Below are positions 1 to 6,452 of a stretch of DNA of 9,938 bases, one piece after another (positions within the stretch are counted from its first letter, which is position 1; each line of letters opens with the position of its first letter). Below the pieces are notes generated by a model, which was not told the DNA's origin, did not search any database, and saw only the letters and a program-made list of their open reading frames with translations. The stretch is from JABDIY01 sp041576015. GTDB taxonomy: Bacteria; Actinomycetota; Acidimicrobiia; Acidimicrobiales; SZUA-35. The translations under genes and the position numbers were made by a program. The stretch covers positions 1 through 9,938 of the forward strand of contig JBFGLT010000116.1 of the NCBI GenBank assembly GCA_041576015.1, written 5' to 3'.

Positions 1-559
1 GCTGAAGATCGTGTTACCGGCGTCGGCCGCCGACGCCAAAGGGTTGTTGACGACCGCCATCCGGGATGTCGACCCCGTGTTGTTCCTCGAACCACTCCGC
101 GGCTATCGCATGATCAAAGACGACGTCCCCATCGGCGACCATGCCATTCCGTTCGGCACCGCCAGGACCGTGACCGATGGCGATGACGTCGTCATCATCG
201 CGTGGAGCTTCATGGTGGAGATCAGCCGGCGGGCGGCGGAGCGGCTGGCCGAACGCGACGTATCCGCTCGGGTGCTCGACCTCCGGACGCTGGTGCCCTT
301 GGACGTCGATGCCATCGTTACCGCCGTCGAGGCGTGCGGTCGGGTCGTCGTGGTCCAGGAGGCACCGGAGACCAACGGGTTCGCCTCCGAGGTCATCGCC
401 ACCATCAACGACGAGGCGTTCTACTCCCTCGAGGCGCCGGTCGGGCGGGTGTCGGGGTACGACGCCCCGTACCCGGTCGGCATGCTCGAGGACCACTACA
501 TCCCCGATGTCGATCGCATCGTCGACGCAGTGGAACGCACGGTCGGAGCGGTGGCGTGA
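1..559 (+). CDS. 2-oxo acid dehydrogenase E1 component, beta subunit (5'-partial)
   Basis: This is the C-terminal ~185 residues of an E1 beta subunit (usual length about 325-345), open at the left edge with the first full codon at base 2. With E1 alpha, the family performs thiamine-diphosphate-dependent decarboxylation of a 2-oxo acid and passes the acyl group to the lipoyl arm of E2. Visible signatures are the DAKGLL segment, DPVLFLEP, and a transketolase C-terminal domain with LDLRTLVPLD, VVVVQEAPETNGFASE, the RVSGYDAPYP stretch and LEDHYIPDVDRI near the end. The LEP...YR...VP wording is closer to branched-chain 2-oxo acid dehydrogenases than to pyruvate dehydrogenase, but acetoin or pyruvate dehydrogenase cannot be excluded from this fragment. 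The stop overlaps the E2 start by 4 bp, so the genes are co-transcribed. E1 alpha is expected immediately upstream. The family call is firm; substrate is inferred. Confidence 0.95.
   Translation, partial: LKIVLPASAADAKGLLTTAIRDVDPVLFLEPLRGYRMIKDDVPIGDHAIPFGTARTVTDGDDVVIIAWSFMVEISRRAAERLAERDVSARVLDLRTLVPLDVDAIVTAVEACGRVVVVQEAPETNGFASEVIATINDEAFYSLEAPVGRVSGYDAPYPVGMLEDHYIPDVDRIVDAVERTVGAVA
545..559 (+). promoter_or_regulatory. RBS and GTGA stop-start overlap coupling E1 beta to E2
   Basis: A GGAG Shine-Dalgarno-like sequence at 545-548 lies 7 nt before the GTG at 556-558. The E1 beta stop TGA (557-559) is inside the same GTGA tetranucleotide. This decides the E2 start: the frame is open far upstream of 556 but only inside E1 beta, and the lipoyl-domain sequence begins two to three residues after this GTG. 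The arrangement implies translational coupling of the two subunits. Confidence 0.7.
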
Positions 560-1782
560 CGTCGGAGTTCACCCTGCCCGACGTTGGCGAAGGCCTCGAG
601 TCGGCCGAGATCATCGAGTGGCTGGTCAGCGAGGGCGAAGTCGTTCAACGCGACCAGCCCCTCGTCGAGATCCTCACCGACAAGAGCCAGACCCAGCTCC
701 CTTCGCCGGTGTCGGGCACGGTGACCCGCCTGCGGTTCGGCGTCGGTGACATCGCCGAGGTCGGTCAGGTGCTGGTGGAGTTCGACGGTGGCCGAGCCAC
801 GACCGCCGGCTCCGACGAACCTCGGCCCGAACCGGCGTCCCCGGGTCCGGCCGGGAAACCCGCCGTCACGCCCACCCGCCCCAAGGCGGCGCCGGTCGTC
901 CGGCGCCGGGCGCTGGAGGCCGGCGTCGATCTGGCCACAGTCACGGGCACCGGACCGGGAGGACGCATCACAAACGCCGATCTGGACCACGTGCTCACGA
1001 AGCGAACGCCGAGCGACGAACCGGCCATGTCGCCGGCCCCTCCCGGGCCCAAGCCGCCGCACCAGCCGCCAGGAGGTCTCGGGTGGATGGAGCCGGGCGT
1101 CCATCCTCTTCGCGGGATTCGGCGGGTCACGGCCGAAGCGATGACCCGGAGCTGGCGCATCCCCCACATCAACGCCACCGACGAGGCCGACGCCACCGAA
1201 CTCCTGGCCGCCCGAGCCCGCATCAGACAGCGGGATCCGGTTGCTGCCGCCGACCTCACCCCGTTGGCGTTCTTCGTCATGGCGGTCGCCGCCTCGCTGC
1301 GGAAATTCCCGCTCATGAACGCCTCGATCGACACCGACTCCGGAACGATCACCGTGCACGAACCGGTGAACATCGGCATCGCTGTCGCCTCCGCCGAGGG
1401 GCTCTCGGTCCCCGTCATCGGCGACGCCGACCGGCGCCACCTGTTCGATCTGGCCGCCGAGATACGCCGGCTCTCCGACGCCGTGCGCGACCGATCCGTG
1501 GCCACCGCCGAACTGCGGGGGGGAACGGCCACGATCTCGAACTACGGTTCCCTCGGCGGTCGCTTCGCCAGCCCGATCATCCGCTCGCCCGAAGTGGTCA
1601 TCGTCGGATTCGGGGCGATTCGGCCCCGTCCGTTCGTGGTCGACGGCGAGATCGCGGCCCGCCCGACGCTCCCGGTCGCCATCGCCGCCGACCACCGACT
1701 GATCGACGGAGATCTGCTGACCGCCTTCCAGGGGGACGTGATCAGCCGGCTCACCGATCCGGTCTCGCTCCTCGCCCGCTGA
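556..1782 (+). CDS. 2-oxo acid dehydrogenase E2, lipoyl acyltransferase (408 aa)
   Basis: E2 core of the complex: it transfers the acyl group from its lipoyl arm to CoA and binds E1 and E3. Domains in order are one N-terminal lipoyl domain (about 3-78) with the lipoylated lysine K43 in LTDKS; a Pro-rich linker; a peripheral subunit-binding domain (about 108-147, RRRALEAGVDL...GTGPGGRITNADL); a second Pro-rich linker containing PPGPKPPHQPP; and the catalytic acetyltransferase-type domain (about 183-408). The domain carries TISNYGSLGG and the active-site motif DHRLIDG with H380 and D384. The GTG start at 556 is fixed by the lipoyl fold and an SD. Single lipoyl domain and length suit branched-chain (bkdC-like) or acetoin-type E2 proteins, rather than the multi-lipoyl E2 typical of actinobacterial pyruvate/2-oxoglutarate complexes. 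Substrate is inferred from this and from the E1 beta sequence. Confidence 0.96.
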   Translation: MTSEFTLPDVGEGLESAEIIEWLVSEGEVVQRDQPLVEILTDKSQTQLPSPVSGTVTRLRFGVGDIAEVGQVLVEFDGGRATTAGSDEPRPEPASPGPAGKPAVTPTRPKAAPVVRRRALEAGVDLATVTGTGPGGRITNADLDHVLTKRTPSDEPAMSPAPPGPKPPHQPPGGLGWMEPGVHPLRGIRRVTAEAMTRSWRIPHINATDEADATELLAARARIRQRDPVAAADLTPLAFFVMAVAASLRKFPLMNASIDTDSGTITVHEPVNIGIAVASAEGLSVPVIGDADRRHLFDLAAEIRRLSDAVRDRSVATAELRGGTATISNYGSLGGRFASPIIRSPEVVIVGFGAIRPRPFVVDGEIAARPTLPVAIAADHRLIDGDLLTAFQGDVISRLTDPVSLLAR

Positions 1783-1789
1783 ACCTGCG

Positions 1790-3184
1790 ATGGTCGTCGG
1801 CGAACTCTCCGAGCGAACCGATGTCGCCGTGATCGGCGGCGGGCCGGGTGGCTACACCGCCGCTCTCCGACTGGCGAACCGCGGCCGTCGGGTCACGTTG
1901 ATCGAGCGGGACGCCATCGGCGGAGTGTGCCTGAACGTCGGCTGCATCCCATCCAAGACCCTGATCCACCAGGCCGAGCTGCGCCACCTCCAGCGCACAT
2001 CGCACGAGACCGGGATCAGCGTGACGACCGCAGTGGACCCGGCGCTCATGGTGCGCCATCGGCGCGATGTCGTCCGCCGTCTGACCTCGGGGGTCGAGCA
2101 GCTCGTGGGGTCGGCCGGGGTCGACCGGTGGCACGGCTCCGCCCATTTCGTTCGAGCCGACCGACTGGTAGTCGAGGGCCCCGAGGACGTCCGCCACCTC
2201 GAGTTCGAACACTGCGTCATCGCAACCGGTTCACGACCGATCATCCCGCCTGGCTGGGACCGGCCGCACGTCATCGACTCCACCGACGCCCTGCACCTCG
2301 ACCACGTCCCTGGCGCACTGGTCGTCGTGGGTGGCGGCTACATCGGCGTGGAGCTCGGCACCGCCTTCGCCAAGCTCGGCTCGACGGTGTCGATCATCGA
2401 GATGGCCGACCGGGTGCTCCCGGGGATGGATTCCTCGCTGAGCGCGGCCGTCACCCGCCGGCTCGGCCATCTGGGCGTGACCGTTCACACCGGCGCCACC
2501 GTCGAGCGAATCGATGCGGCTGCGGTTGTCGTGAGGTCCGCCGACGGTGCATCGGCACCGGTGGTGGCCGATCGAGTGATCGCTGCGGTCGGCCGGAGGC
2601 CGAATACCGACGAACTCAACCTCGCTGCTGTCGGAATCGAGATCCAATCGGACGGCCGCATCCGGGTGGGGCCCGACCGTCGGGCGGCCGGGCGGATCTA
2701 CGCCATCGGCGATGTCACTCCCGGGCCCGCCCTCGCTCACAAGGCATCCGCTGAGGCCGCGGTTGCCGCCGAGGCCATCACCGGCCGGCGGGCCGCCTTC
2801 GATGCGCTCGTTCCCGAGGTGGTGTTCAGCGACCCCGAGGTCGGTTCGGTCGGAGAGACCGAGGCCTCAGCCCGGGCTGTCGATCCCGACGCCCGCGCCT
2901 TCAGCTTTCCGTACCGGGCCGGTTCCCGAGCCCCAACGCTCGGCGACGACCAGGGCTTCGTGCGGTTGGTGGCCGACGGCGAGGGAACGATCATCGGTGC
3001 CCAACTGGCCGGACGCGGCGTGAGCGAACTCATGGCCGAGGTGACGCTGGCCATCGAGCTGGGGGCCACCGTCACCGATGTCGCCGCCACGATCCACGCC
3101 CACCCCACGATGAGCGAGGCGATCGCCGAGGCAGCCTTCGGCCTGGCGGGTGATCCCCTTCATGTGCGCCGACCCCCGACCTGA
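1790..3184 (+). CDS. lpdA: Dihydrolipoamide dehydrogenase, E3 (464 aa)
   Basis: FAD-dependent E3 that reoxidises dihydrolipoamide on E2 and reduces NAD+. Seen: an N-terminal FAD dinucleotide-binding motif VIGGGPGGY (about 14-22); the redox disulfide GGVCLNVGC with C47 and C52; an NAD-binding motif VVVGGGYIGVELG (about 178-190); the second FAD motif YAIGDVT with D308; and a C-terminal dimerisation domain ending in HAHPTMSEA, where H438 and E443 form the usual catalytic dyad. Length is normal for the family. The ATG at 1790 is 7 bp after the E2 stop with no strong Shine-Dalgarno, so expression probably depends on coupling to E2. Its position directly after E1 beta and E2 indicates an E3 dedicated to this complex, although such enzymes can be shared with other complexes. 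All catalytic residues are intact. Confidence 0.97.
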   Translation: MVVGELSERTDVAVIGGGPGGYTAALRLANRGRRVTLIERDAIGGVCLNVGCIPSKTLIHQAELRHLQRTSHETGISVTTAVDPALMVRHRRDVVRRLTSGVEQLVGSAGVDRWHGSAHFVRADRLVVEGPEDVRHLEFEHCVIATGSRPIIPPGWDRPHVIDSTDALHLDHVPGALVVVGGGYIGVELGTAFAKLGSTVSIIEMADRVLPGMDSSLSAAVTRRLGHLGVTVHTGATVERIDAAAVVVRSADGASAPVVADRVIAAVGRRPNTDELNLAAVGIEIQSDGRIRVGPDRRAAGRIYAIGDVTPGPALAHKASAEAAVAAEAITGRRAAFDALVPEVVFSDPEVGSVGETEASARAVDPDARAFSFPYRAGSRAPTLGDDQGFVRLVADGEGTIIGAQLAGRGVSELMAEVTLAIELGATVTDVAATIHAHPTMSEAIAEAAFGLAGDPLHVRRPPT

Positions 3185-3190
3185 GATGGT

Positions 3191-4000
3191 TCAGTTCTCG
3201 GGGATGAGCACGTTGGCGTAGAGCTGCCAGGCCAGCGCGCTCTTGGCCACGAAGCTCAACACGATGTAGGTCCGCTCGCCGACGAGATAGTCCTTCCACC
3301 TGCCTACCTCGGCGTACTGGAGCCATTGGTTCAGAGCGAAACTGTTGAAGAACAAGAAGATGGTCACGATGATCCCGTACACGAAGCCGGGGGGTCGCTC
3401 GTCGCCGGTGAAGATGTAGCTGACGATCGCCACCCACGGACCGATACCGGCGATGCAGCCGAACCAGAACGGCGTCCACCAGGTGCGCTGTCCGGAACGG
3501 TTGACCATCTCCATGATCCATCCGAAGAGGATCATCGAGACGTTGGCGAAGGCCAGCCCGATGATGGCGGCCAGATCGGTGATCGTGGTCAGCAGACCGA
3601 TCGTGATGATCATCAGGGTCGAGGACAGCGAGTACTCGACCCACCGGAATCGGTTGCGACCGTGGCGGAGCTCGTCGCCGTATCGGGCGAACCCGACGGT
3701 GGAGATCAGGAAATGGAAGAACGCCGACAAGAAGAGGAACCCGGCGGTCAGCGGCGCCAGCTGGACATCGACCAGGGTGGACAGGGTCCCCTCCTCGACC
3801 GGGGTGCCGGGTGGTCCGTTCAGGTTGAAGGTGGTGATCGGCAGGGTGAAATCGGCAGCGATGACGGTCATCACGATCGCCGACACGAGGTGCAGCGCTC
3901 CGGCGCCGATGTTGAGCTTCCGCAGCTGGTCCAGCACCGGCTCTGGTACATCGACCGATTCGGGGTCGCCGGCGGCAAGGGGGTTGAGGGTCGCAGTCAC
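3191..4000 (-). CDS. Heliorhodopsin (269 aa, seven-helix retinal protein)
   Basis: Heliorhodopsins are seven-helix retinal photoreceptors inserted in the membrane with inverted topology (N-terminus inside). Their in vivo role is mostly unresolved. Key signatures are FRWVEYSLSS, SMILFGW, PFWFGCIAGI, GFVYGII, FLFFNSFAL and YIVLSFVAKSALAWQ. K253 in VAKSALAW is the Schiff-base lysine (K241 in prototype 48C12), E122 in WVEYS is the counterion (E107), and H37 and H96 match the retinal-pocket histidines H23 and H80. S249 precedes the lysine as in the prototype. The GTG at 4000 is preferred: the frame continues to a TTG at 4054, but those 18 extra Arg-rich residues are atypical, and the next ATG would delete helix 1. 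The N-terminus before helix 1 is about 30 residues, slightly long. The gene converges on lpdA (6 bp between stops) and diverges from the DAC-like gene. Nothing looks broken. No carotenoid or retinal biosynthesis gene is nearby. Confidence 0.97.
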   Translation of the reverse strand: MTATLNPLAAGDPESVDVPEPVLDQLRKLNIGAGALHLVSAIVMTVIAADFTLPITTFNLNGPPGTPVEEGTLSTLVDVQLAPLTAGFLFLSAFFHFLISTVGFARYGDELRHGRNRFRWVEYSLSSTLMIITIGLLTTITDLAAIIGLAFANVSMILFGWIMEMVNRSGQRTWWTPFWFGCIAGIGPWVAIVSYIFTGDERPPGFVYGIIVTIFLFFNSFALNQWLQYAEVGRWKDYLVGERTYIVLSFVAKSALAWQLYANVLIPEN

Positions 4001-4006
4001 AGCCCG

Positions 4007-4012
4007 ACCGTA
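4007..4012 (-). promoter_or_regulatory. Putative -10 element of the heliorhodopsin gene, leaderless
   Basis: On the minus strand TACGGT fits the actinobacterial -10 pattern TANNNT and lies 6 nt before the GTG at 4000, so transcription would begin at or next to the start codon. No Shine-Dalgarno precedes the GTG, which agrees with a leaderless mRNA. A convincing -35 is not visible: TTTTGG stands 16 nt upstream and TTGGAC 14 nt upstream, both imperfect. Confidence 0.4.
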
Positions 4013-4019
4013 TCGGCAA

Positions 4020-4041
4020 CGCAGCGGTCCAAAACGCTGCG
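4020..4041. promoter_or_regulatory. Inverted repeat in the divergent heliorhodopsin/DAC-like promoter region
   Basis: CGCAGCG (4020-4026) and CGCTGCG (4035-4041) form a perfect 7-bp inverted repeat with an 8-bp A-rich spacer (gtccaaaa). It sits in the 53-bp gap between the two divergent starts and overlaps where a -35 box for the heliorhodopsin gene would be. Size and position suit a dimeric regulator site that could control both genes. In GC-rich DNA such a repeat can arise by chance, and no regulator is identified. Confidence 0.35.
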
Positions 4042-4046
4042 AGACT
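4041..4046 (+). promoter_or_regulatory. Weak candidate -10 element of the DAC-like gene
   Basis: GAGACT matches only the A at position 2 and the T at position 6 of TANNNT, but lies 7 nt before the ATG at 4054, the same placement as the better candidates before neighbouring genes. No Shine-Dalgarno is seen before this ATG. On its own the hexamer would not be convincing. Confidence 0.2.
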
Positions 4047-4053
4047 CGACGCA

Positions 4054-5424
4054 ATGATTCATCGCATCTCGTCCACCGGCATGGTCCCGCCGGATCCGGT
4101 GGGGATCGCCGTCGCCGAGTTCGTGAGCGAGCTTCTCACGCTGGCCACCATCAAGCTCCGCTATCGCCCGGTGGGGTGGGAGGCGACCGCCGACGACGAA
4201 CCGGACTGCCTCAGCGAACCGGTGGCAGCCGAGTCTCGCCAGATCCTCGACGGGTGGATCACCACCATCGTCGTCGACTTCGAGGATCGTATCCCGAGCT
4301 CGGTCGCCGAGGCCCAGTCTGCGCTCGGGCAGACGCTGGAGTCCTTGCCGGCGGCCGCCCTCACTGCCGCCGCTCGGTTCCAGAGCCTCAACGGCACCAC
4401 CCTCGTGACCGCCCTTTCGCCGTCTCTGGAGCGTGCGTTGCGGGATACGATCGTGGTCGAGTTCCTCGCTCAGCACCCGATCTGGCACGCTACCGGATGC
4501 GACCCACGCACGCTGATCGCCGAGACGGTCGAGTACCTCATCGAGCTGGCGGGAACGCGCGTCGAGGCTCAGGACCTGACCCACGGCGTCGTGATCACCG
4601 ATGCGCTGGCCGACGAGCCCCGTCTGGCGGTTCGCTACCCGTCGGGATTGCGAACGGCCAAACGGAGTCCTCTTCTGTTCGACGGTGAACGATCGGTGTT
4701 GATCGTCGATCAGAATGGCCGTGCCCGCACCGAGTTGCAGCGGAATCGCCTCGACACATTGATCCCCGAGCCGCCGAGCGTGTCCGGATCGACGCGACCG
4801 TTCGTCGATCCGGGCTCGCTGGTGGCCCTCGCCACCGAACACCTCGGCGGAATCGGCTTCCTGCTCCGGGCCGACCGCAGCATCTGGGCCTTCGTGGATG
4901 GACGCCCTCTCGTGATCCGCCGAGGCGAGCACTGGAAGGCGTTCCCGGTCTGGCTGGCTCGGGCGCTGGACGAGGCGATCGGCGGCGGTCGCGCCGTCGA
5001 TCTGGTCGTCCGGGCCGCCCTGCTGGTGTCGGGTCAGAAGAAGGGAGCCATCCTCGGCATCGTCGACTCAACCGATGCGCTCGACAGCGCCGTCGCCCGG
5101 AAGGACCGGTACGACCTCCGCGATGAGTTCGATCCCCCCGCCATGCGACCCGAAACGCGCCTGCACCACCTGATCGACACGACCAACATGAACGCCGAGA
5201 CCCTGGCCCGGCTCGCCGGTCTCGACGGGGCGACCATCGTCGACAGCGCAGGTGGGTTGCTCGCCTACGGTGCCATCTTGACCAGCAAGGACAGTCAACA
5301 CGAGGGGGCGCGCACCGCCGCCGCAAAGACGCTGTCCCTGATCGCCCTGGCGGTGCTCAAGGTCAGTCAGGACGGGGAGATCACCGTCTTCCGCGACGGC
5401 AGGGTCGTCGCCGAACTGCTGTAG
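4054..5424 (+). CDS. DAC (DisA_N-like) domain protein with N-terminal sensor-like region (456 aa)
   Basis: The C-terminal ~140 residues resemble the diadenylate cyclase domain that makes c-di-AMP from two ATP. An opening strand RAALLVSGQKKGAILGIVD (about 320-338) is like the family's start. It is followed by LARLAGLDGATIVD with the DGA motif at D391-G392-A393, then GARTAAAKTLS (418-428), where DAC proteins have G-T-R-H-R-A-A, and a VSQDGEITVFRDGRVV ending. So DGA is kept but RHR reads R420-T421-A422; cyclase activity is uncertain, and nucleotide binding or sensing is an alternative. Residues about 260-300 (GGIGFLL...WAFVDGRPLV...W) look like the sensor region that precedes DAC domains in many uncharacterised actinobacterial proteins. 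Residues 1-250 are not recognised; no transmembrane segment or signal peptide is evident. An ATG at 4081 is an alternative start. It lies divergent to the heliorhodopsin gene and 26 bp before the aminotransferase. Confidence 0.75.
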   Translation: MIHRISSTGMVPPDPVGIAVAEFVSELLTLATIKLRYRPVGWEATADDEPDCLSEPVAAESRQILDGWITTIVVDFEDRIPSSVAEAQSALGQTLESLPAAALTAAARFQSLNGTTLVTALSPSLERALRDTIVVEFLAQHPIWHATGCDPRTLIAETVEYLIELAGTRVEAQDLTHGVVITDALADEPRLAVRYPSGLRTAKRSPLLFDGERSVLIVDQNGRARTELQRNRLDTLIPEPPSVSGSTRPFVDPGSLVALATEHLGGIGFLLRADRSIWAFVDGRPLVIRRGEHWKAFPVWLARALDEAIGGGRAVDLVVRAALLVSGQKKGAILGIVDSTDALDSAVARKDRYDLRDEFDPPAMRPETRLHHLIDTTNMNAETLARLAGLDGATIVDSAGGLLAYGAILTSKDSQHEGARTAAAKTLSLIALAVLKVSQDGEITVFRDGRVVAELL

Positions 5425-5437
5425 AGGCGTCAGCAGC

Positions 5438-5443
5438 TACGTT
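5438..5443 (+). promoter_or_regulatory. Putative -10 element of the aminotransferase gene, leaderless
   Basis: TACGTT fits TANNNT and ends 7 nt before the ATG at 5451, which would place the transcript start at the start codon. There is no Shine-Dalgarno before this ATG. This suggests the aminotransferase has its own promoter despite lying only 26 bp after the DAC-like gene. No good -35 is visible. Confidence 0.4.
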
Positions 5444-5450
5444 TGCCGCC

Positions 5451-6419
5451 ATGGCCCACGGGACCCACGACTCCACCCCCGACCCCCGAAACGACGACGT
5501 TCTCGTCTGGCTCAACGGCGAGCTCCGACCACGTTCCCAGGCGACGGTCAGCGTGCTGGACTCGGGATTCCTGCTCGGCGACGGCGTGTGGGAGGGTATT
5601 CGGGTCCACAACGGGCGGTCCGCCTTTCTCGACCAGCACCTTCAGCGGCTGTACGAGGGAGCCACCGCCATCGACCTCGAGATCGGCATGACCGAAGACG
5701 AACTCGGTGCCGCCATCGCCGAGACACTCACCGCCAACGGCATGACCGACCACGTCCACATCCGCCTCATGGTGACCCGGGGACTGAAGTCGACGCCATA
5801 CCAGGATCCCCGGTTCGTGATCTCGGGTCCGACCATCGTGATCCTCCCCGAATACAAGACGCCCAAACCCGAGACCATCAGGGATGGGATCTCGCTCTAC
5901 ACGGTCGCCACGCGACGCGGGCGCCCCGACGTGCAGGACCCCAAGTTGAACAGTCACAGCAAGCTCAACTGCATCTCGGCGTGCATTCAGGCAGCCAGAG
6001 CGGGCGCCGACGAGGCGTTGATGCTCGATCCTCAAGGGTTCGTGGCCACCTGCAACTCCACGCACTTCTTCATCGTCGCCCGTGCCCGGGGACGCGACCG
6101 GGAGCCCGAGGTGTGGACCTCGACCGGTGACTACTGCCTGCCGGGAATCACTCGCTCGAACGTCATCGACCTGTGCCGGCAGAACGGTCTGACCGTGCGA
6201 GAGCGGAACTTCTCCTTGACCGACGTGTACGCAGCGGACGAGGCATTCGTGACGGGCACCTTCGCCGGCGTCGCACCGGTGCAGGCGGTCGACGGCCGGC
6301 CGATGGGTGCGGTGTCGAGCGCCAGATCTGGTGGGCCGGTCCGCCGCGGCAGAGGGCCGATCACCGCATCGATTCAGCGATGGTACGCCGACCTCGTGGA
6401 CGAGGCGACCGCCGAGTAG
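5451..6419 (+). CDS. Class IV PLP aminotransferase, branched-chain-like (322 aa)
   Basis: A fold-type IV PLP enzyme (branched-chain or D-amino acid transaminase, aminodeoxychorismate lyase group). Seen: LDSGFLLGDGVWEGIR (36-51), the typical N-terminal motif; H63-x-x-R66, whose Arg normally binds the PLP phosphate; HSKLN with K171 as the PLP Schiff-base lysine; DEALMLDPQGF; GDYCLPGITRSNVI; and VTGTFAGVAPVQAVDGRPMG. Where IlvE has GYISEG, with the Glu that contacts the PLP ring nitrogen, this protein reads GFVATC, putting T200 at that place. The NSTHFF that follows replaces the usual SxNxF. A basic, Gly/Arg-rich insertion (about residues 287-304) precedes the C-terminal helix. Branched-chain amino acid transamination is the best guess and would feed the 2-oxo acid dehydrogenase at the window start. 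Substrate cannot be fixed from sequence. The ATG at 5451 gives a 15-20 residue polar N-terminus before the first strand (VLVWLNGEL). Confidence 0.93.
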   Translation: MAHGTHDSTPDPRNDDVLVWLNGELRPRSQATVSVLDSGFLLGDGVWEGIRVHNGRSAFLDQHLQRLYEGATAIDLEIGMTEDELGAAIAETLTANGMTDHVHIRLMVTRGLKSTPYQDPRFVISGPTIVILPEYKTPKPETIRDGISLYTVATRRGRPDVQDPKLNSHSKLNCISACIQAARAGADEALMLDPQGFVATCNSTHFFIVARARGRDREPEVWTSTGDYCLPGITRSNVIDLCRQNGLTVRERNFSLTDVYAADEAFVTGTFAGVAPVQAVDGRPMGAVSSARSGGPVRRGRGPITASIQRWYADLVDEATAE

Positions 6420-6440
6420 GTGCCGGGCGAATGCCCGGGG

Positions 6441-6446
6441 CAGAAT
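6441..6446 (+). promoter_or_regulatory. Putative -10 element of the DUF2237 gene, leaderless
   Basis: CAGAAT differs from the -10 consensus TANNNT only at its first base and ends 6 nt before the ATG at 6453. No Shine-Dalgarno stands in front of the ATG. The placement repeats that seen before the heliorhodopsin and aminotransferase genes. No clear -35 was found. Confidence 0.35.
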
Positions 6447-6452
6447 CGGTCC

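Noticed and set aside
202..555. Upstream extension of the E2 reading frame inside E1 beta
   Set aside because: The extra residues are Arg/Gly-rich with no family match; E1 beta is real in the other frame, and the lipoyl domain begins right after the GTG at 556, which has an SD.
4001..4054. 18-residue N-terminal extension of heliorhodopsin from a TTG at 4054
   Set aside because: TTG is a rare start, the extension is Arg-rich and unlike the family, and the GTG at 4000 sits 6 nt after a good -10-like hexamer.
3326..4688. Plus-strand open frames over the heliorhodopsin gene (3326-4057 and 3453-4688)
   Set aside because: Composition is typical of antisense shadows; both overlap clear coding sequence (heliorhodopsin and the DAC-like gene) in other frames.
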